Of a stretch of DNA of 64,000 bases, positions 61,040-64,000 are shown in pieces. The notes beneath the pieces are model-generated. The model saw nothing but the letters and a program-made list of their open reading frames with translations. It was not told the origin of the DNA and did not search any database. This DNA comes from CALHVX01 sp039198065 (GTDB lineage Bacteria > Pseudomonadota > Gammaproteobacteria > Pseudomonadales > Azotimanducaceae), in contig JBCCTU010000002.1 of NCBI GenBank assembly GCA_039198065.1, positions 682,001 through 746,000 of the forward strand, in the 5' to 3' direction. The stretch's first letter is position 1. Every line of letters begins with the position of its first letter. The position numbers and the translations under genes were made by a program.

Positions 61040-62248
61040 TTAAGCGCTACGGGACAGGGGTTTCTCGACGAGCATCGGGGGCCGTTCTACCAGGTAATCC
61101 CGATACTCATCGGGGTCGCCTTCGCAGGCGGCTTCTGCTGCTTTGATAATGTTATACATCTCACGGGCGGATACGTAATGAAGCTTGAAGTGCTCGCCAT
61201 CGTTGTAACGCGTCGTCAGGTACTCGTGCATTTGTTGGATCGGCTCACCCAGTAACACGGACCAGTCTCGCTCGGGTGCGCCGTGGGTATGTACTTTCAC
61301 GAAGATCCATTCTGGCTTTCCTGAAACAGAAATGCCGGTCTTGATCCAGCGATCAATGCGCTCAGGCGTCGGTTCCATACCCACGCGGATATCTGCATTG
61401 TCGATTTTGGGAAAGATGCCTCGTGAACGATCGTGCCAGTTCATGCCCAGAGGGCCTTGAATCATCATGAGGTCTTCAGCCCGTTCCTGATGCTCGCCCA
61501 CCCGCGGACCGAAATCATGTCCTCGACCGCCCTTTTTGTCGTGAGCGTAGTAGACCTGATTGACCGTGCGCGCCTGAGTCTCGCTGGGCGCAGAAGGCAT
61601 GGTCATGTCTGCAACACAACCGGCGCGCTTAAGCACTTCAAGCTCCTCGTCTACACCGCAGTGTTTTCCATCCGCTCTCGAGTTACACAGCGCCCAATTG
61701 CCGTGTATGAAGATCCAGCGGGGTTGATTGATTTCGCCTGCTAGATTTCCTAACGCGCCGTGATTTGTTCGCAGCGTTTGCGCGAAGTTCTGAAGCAGCG
61801 TATGCAGCGTCTCCGGCGTTTCGTCCTCGTGGTGCGAGTGGATTTCTATCTCGCCAAGGCCTTGCTGACACAGCTTTACGAGCTTGTCGAGATGTTCTTG
61901 GCGGTAGTCTTCTTCCGGAAAGAAAAACGAATGCTTTGGGTGGTTGCCATCCGCGTCGACGAAGTGCCTGGCGATTTCAGGGTATTTCATCATCCAGGTG
62001 TCAACGCGCTCACGCTCGACTGACATTGGCGGCGAACCCCAGGCCGGTTCGAAGTGGTCGGCGAAGCAAAACATGACGTGTGTAGGACCTTTCCGCGCCC
62101 TATCCTTGCGTTCCTTCGCGGCGATACCGAAGTACCACTGGACGTACCCGCTAAGCCACACGTGTACGTTCTTTTTGTATAGAACGGTTCCAACCAGCAC
62201 TGCCAATGCGGCGACGGCAAAGGCAATTATCGTAACGATAAGTGTCAT
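61040..62248 (-). CDS. Polysaccharide-deacetylase-like membrane-anchored protein
   Basis: 402-residue protein with one N-terminal membrane anchor (VTIIAFAVAALAVLVGTVLY). The soluble part shows a possible NodB-like metal site: FADHFEP near residue 62 and EIEIHSHHEDE near residue 135 (HxxH), with FIHGNWALCNS and WIFVKVHTHGAPERD later. The classical TFDD start of NodB proteins is not seen, so the family is tentative. Similar proteins accompany exopolysaccharide loci. It lies 18 bases from the O-ligase-like gene upstream and is probably co-transcribed. Confidence 0.65.
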   Translation of the reverse strand: MTLIVTIIAFAVAALAVLVGTVLYKKNVHVWLSGYVQWYFGIAAKERKDRARKGPTHVMFCFADHFEPAWGSPPMSVERERVDTWMMKYPEIARHFVDADGNHPKHSFFFPEEDYRQEHLDKLVKLCQQGLGEIEIHSHHEDETPETLHTLLQNFAQTLRTNHGALGNLAGEINQPRWIFIHGNWALCNSRADGKHCGVDEELEVLKRAGCVADMTMPSAPSETQARTVNQVYYAHDKKGGRGHDFGPRVGEHQERAEDLMMIQGPLGMNWHDRSRGIFPKIDNADIRVGMEPTPERIDRWIKTGISVSGKPEWIFVKVHTHGAPERDWSVLLGEPIQQMHEYLTTRYNDGEHFKLHYVSAREMYNIIKAAEAACEGDPDEYRDYLVERPPMLVEKPLSRSA

Positions 62249-62266
62249 GTTTGCTGTCTCAATGGT

Positions 62267-63586
62267 CTAAGTCTGAAGCCGAACGATGATGTAAAGCGCC
62301 AGTACCGAAAGGACACCGCCGGCGAGGGTTGCGCTTATAACGCCGTTGAGCGCCGGTGCTTTAGTCCGGTAGAACAGGTACTGCCCGGCTACGAATGCAC
62401 ACATCAGATACACTGGCAAATGATATGCACGGCTCAGAAAGAACATAGCCGTCAAACAGCCCACCATCGAGACCAACGTCGTTCGGGCGAGTTGGCGTCG
62501 ATTGGCAACAGTTTCCGATGCGAGCTCGTTTGGCCAGGACTCCGCCTCCTGGAGCCGATAGGCGATGAACAGGCTGGAGAACAGAACTGCCGCCCATGCT
62601 GCGTATCCAACCGTTCCCTGTTCCGCAAGCAGCTGTACCCAGCTGTTGTGTGCGGCTTTATGGTGGTGATCCATAAAGTGGTTCATGCCTACACCATTTA
62701 TCGGGTGCCAATTGAAGAGTTGGAACCCCTGGTACCAAGCGTCAATCCGATCCTGGGTTGACTGATCACCGGAGACGAAGATGCGCGCGGGTCCAAGAAG
62801 TAGCACCAACGGCGCAACCACCGAAGTCGCTATGAGCGCTCTGACCATGTTGTAACGAATGGCAAGATACATCCCCAAAGACGCGGCAAGCGCGACGTAA
62901 GTACCCCGGGAATTTGTCAGGTAGATCGCCCACAGGTGGAGCCCGATTGAAAACAGCGCTGCGAAACGACCAACGACGGCGCTTGACTGGGCTCGGTACA
63001 GAAACAGCCAGGGAAGCGCCATTACAAGGATCATGCCGGTGTCATTTGGGTCCGCGAAGATTCCGACATAGCGAATCTGGAAGAACGAGCCCGACGCCTC
63101 TCGGCGCTCAAGCCAGGATTGGCCGCTGAAGCCAACACCGGTGCCCCCGTAGTACTGATCCAGCCCATGAAGCGCGATAACCGATGTTGAAAGAACCATG
63201 ACCTTTGCGAGTCGCCGGACGCCTTGGTCTTCCCTCGATGCTGTTGCAACGAACAGAAACGTTAGGAAGATCGAAAACAAAAAGTACTGAGTTGTCGATC
63301 CGAGATCCGGCGAGTTCGCGAAGTACAGGTTTATCGGAATCCACGCCATCATCGCCCACATGGCCATATGCATGGGTGTAGCGAATGACGGTCGGCTAAA
63401 GAGCCAGGTGATGAAAACAACGGCCTCAATCGTTGGCAACAGGGGGAAATCCAGAACCGTTGCAGGATAATCCTGGGGACGTACCAGCACGAAAAACAGA
63501 TAGACGCTCAGCAGAAACAGAAACGATCGGTTGATGCCCTCGTTCTTCTGGGCACCCTGCACAGCGGTGGAAAGCACGGCGCTCAC
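62267..63586 (-). CDS. O-antigen ligase/polymerase-like membrane protein (exosortase-A-associated)
   Basis: 439 residues, ten or more membrane helices. It contains the Wzy_C/O-antigen-ligase pattern: a long periplasmic loop with LTNSRGTYVALAASLGMYLA before it and HPINGVGMNHFMDHHHKAAHNSWVQLLAEQG, the conserved H-N-x-x-x-Q-x-x-x-E-x-G block. Exosortase-A loci encode a putative O-glycosylation ligase (TIGR03097) of this kind. GTG 63586 overlaps the stop of the gene before it (GTGA) and GGAGAAAG lies upstream; the frame is open to 63646. It polymerises or transfers the polysaccharide in the periplasm. Confidence 0.85.
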   Translation of the reverse strand: MSAVLSTAVQGAQKNEGINRSFLFLLSVYLFFVLVRPQDYPATVLDFPLLPTIEAVVFITWLFSRPSFATPMHMAMWAMMAWIPINLYFANSPDLGSTTQYFLFSIFLTFLFVATASREDQGVRRLAKVMVLSTSVIALHGLDQYYGGTGVGFSGQSWLERREASGSFFQIRYVGIFADPNDTGMILVMALPWLFLYRAQSSAVVGRFAALFSIGLHLWAIYLTNSRGTYVALAASLGMYLAIRYNMVRALIATSVVAPLVLLLGPARIFVSGDQSTQDRIDAWYQGFQLFNWHPINGVGMNHFMDHHHKAAHNSWVQLLAEQGTVGYAAWAAVLFSSLFIAYRLQEAESWPNELASETVANRRQLARTTLVSMVGCLTAMFFLSRAYHLPVYLMCAFVAGQYLFYRTKAPALNGVISATLAGGVLSVLALYIIVRLQT

Positions 63587-64000
63587 GCGGCTTTCTCCAG
63601 GCATTGCTCGTAGATTGGCAGGTAGTTTTTCGCCAGCTCTCGCCAATCGCGACGAGTCGCGACCCAGTTAAACGCCGACTTGGTCAGTGCTCCGGTCGTA
63701 TCGGCATCGTCAAGCAGATCCGTTAATACCGTCGCAAGCGAACCGGAATCGCCGGCGGTAAATACCCGTCCAGTCGAACGATCGCTTACCAGCTCGCGCA
63801 TGGCTGGAAGATCGGAAACGCACACGACCTTCCTTGCCACCATGGCCTCGAGGGGCTTGAGCGGCGTGGTGAGTCGAGTGGTTGGCGAATCGATTCGAGG
63901 ATACGCGAAGTAATCAATCGCCTTATAAAAACTGGGTACGGCCGTCTTGGCAACTTTGCCGGGCATGAAAACTGCCGGAGCTACGTCAATCTGCTCCGCG
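63583..64000 (-). CDS. Glycosyltransferase family 4, C-terminal part (start beyond window)
   Basis: C-terminal 138 residues of a GT-B glycosyltransferase; the frame is open to the edge of the window. Visible are a donor-domain stretch (VPSFYKAIDYFAYPRIDSPT), PLKPLEAMVARKVVCVSDLP with the E-x7-E-like turn, and GRVFTAGDSGSLATVLTDLL. The combination YPR...TTPLKPLEAM is typical of exosortase-associated TIGR04063 glycosyltransferases. It is translationally coupled to the polymerase-like gene. Confidence 0.85.
   Translation of the reverse strand, partial: AEQIDVAPAVFMPGKVAKTAVPSFYKAIDYFAYPRIDSPTTRLTTPLKPLEAMVARKVVCVSDLPAMRELVSDRSTGRVFTAGDSGSLATVLTDLLDDADTTGALTKSAFNWVATRRDWRELAKNYLPIYEQCLEKAA

Noticed and set aside
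1..64000. CRISPR arrays, tRNA or rRNA genes, insertion sequences, prophage genes
   Set aside because: Looked for in the intergenic regions; no regular spaced repeats, cloverleaf arms, transposase or phage motifs were found.

Overview
The window is one 64 kb chromosomal stretch of about 55-60% GC, most likely from a gammaproteobacterium. The Gsp-type secretion genes in the order E-F-G-H-I-J-K-L-M, a Fur-type operator, a divergent LysR/pirin pair and an exosortase-type exopolysaccharide locus all fit that group. No rRNA, tRNA, CRISPR array, insertion sequence or phage gene was recognised, and the genus cannot be fixed from the sequence alone.

Layout. (1) Bases 1-6763, + strand: a type II secretion operon, gspE (5' end missing) to gspM, mostly with overlapping stops and starts. 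(2) 6990-10839: a short DUF1631-like protein, a lipoprotein and a secreted protein of unknown function, and a LysR regulator divergent from a pirin. (3) 11297-22746: iron and divalent-metal acquisition. It holds a TonB-dependent siderophore-type receptor, a short-chain dehydrogenase, and a membrane flavodoxin/ferredoxin-reductase-like protein divergent across a good Fur box from a PepSY-DUF2271-DUF4198 operon. That operon seems to run on into a zinc/manganese-type ABC transporter with two binding proteins. (4) 23094-23351: a single-RRM RNA-binding protein with a terminator behind it. (5) 23465-64000: a large cell-surface polysaccharide locus of the exosortase (XrtA/EpsH) type.

The polysaccharide locus has the expected parts: an OafA-like O-acyltransferase, an AMP-forming acyl ligase, a polyprenyl-phosphate sugar transferase of the EpsB/TIGR03013 kind, glycosyltransferases, an exosortase with a C-terminal EpsI-like domain, a heparinase-II/III-like lyase, a deacetylase-like protein and an O-antigen-ligase/polymerase-like protein. 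Flippase, outer-membrane export and chain-length genes are not in the window and probably lie beyond base 64000.

The most unusual part is the minus-strand run from 51739 down to 31464, about 20 kb and 12 closely packed or overlapping genes. It starts with a two-protein NRPS-PKS assembly line: A-methyltransferase-PCP, then KS-AT-ACP-aminotransferase-C-A-PCP. Hand-read adenylation codes suggest proline (DVQFVAHVAK) and serine (DVWHISLIDK). The line has no thioesterase. It is followed by two alpha/beta hydrolases with non-serine nucleophile elbows, an asparagine synthetase, an acyl carrier protein, an NAD-synthetase-like amidating enzyme, a KAS III-like enzyme, a FabL-like reductase and two acetyltransferase-like proteins. 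A second KAS III/ACP pair sits on the + strand at 27328-28612 next to the acyl ligase. My inference is that this operon makes a small beta-amino-acid-containing acyl or peptidyl group that is built on carrier proteins, possibly amidated, and attached to, or secreted with, the surface polysaccharide. The sequence shows the enzymes and their gene order; the product and its use are inference.
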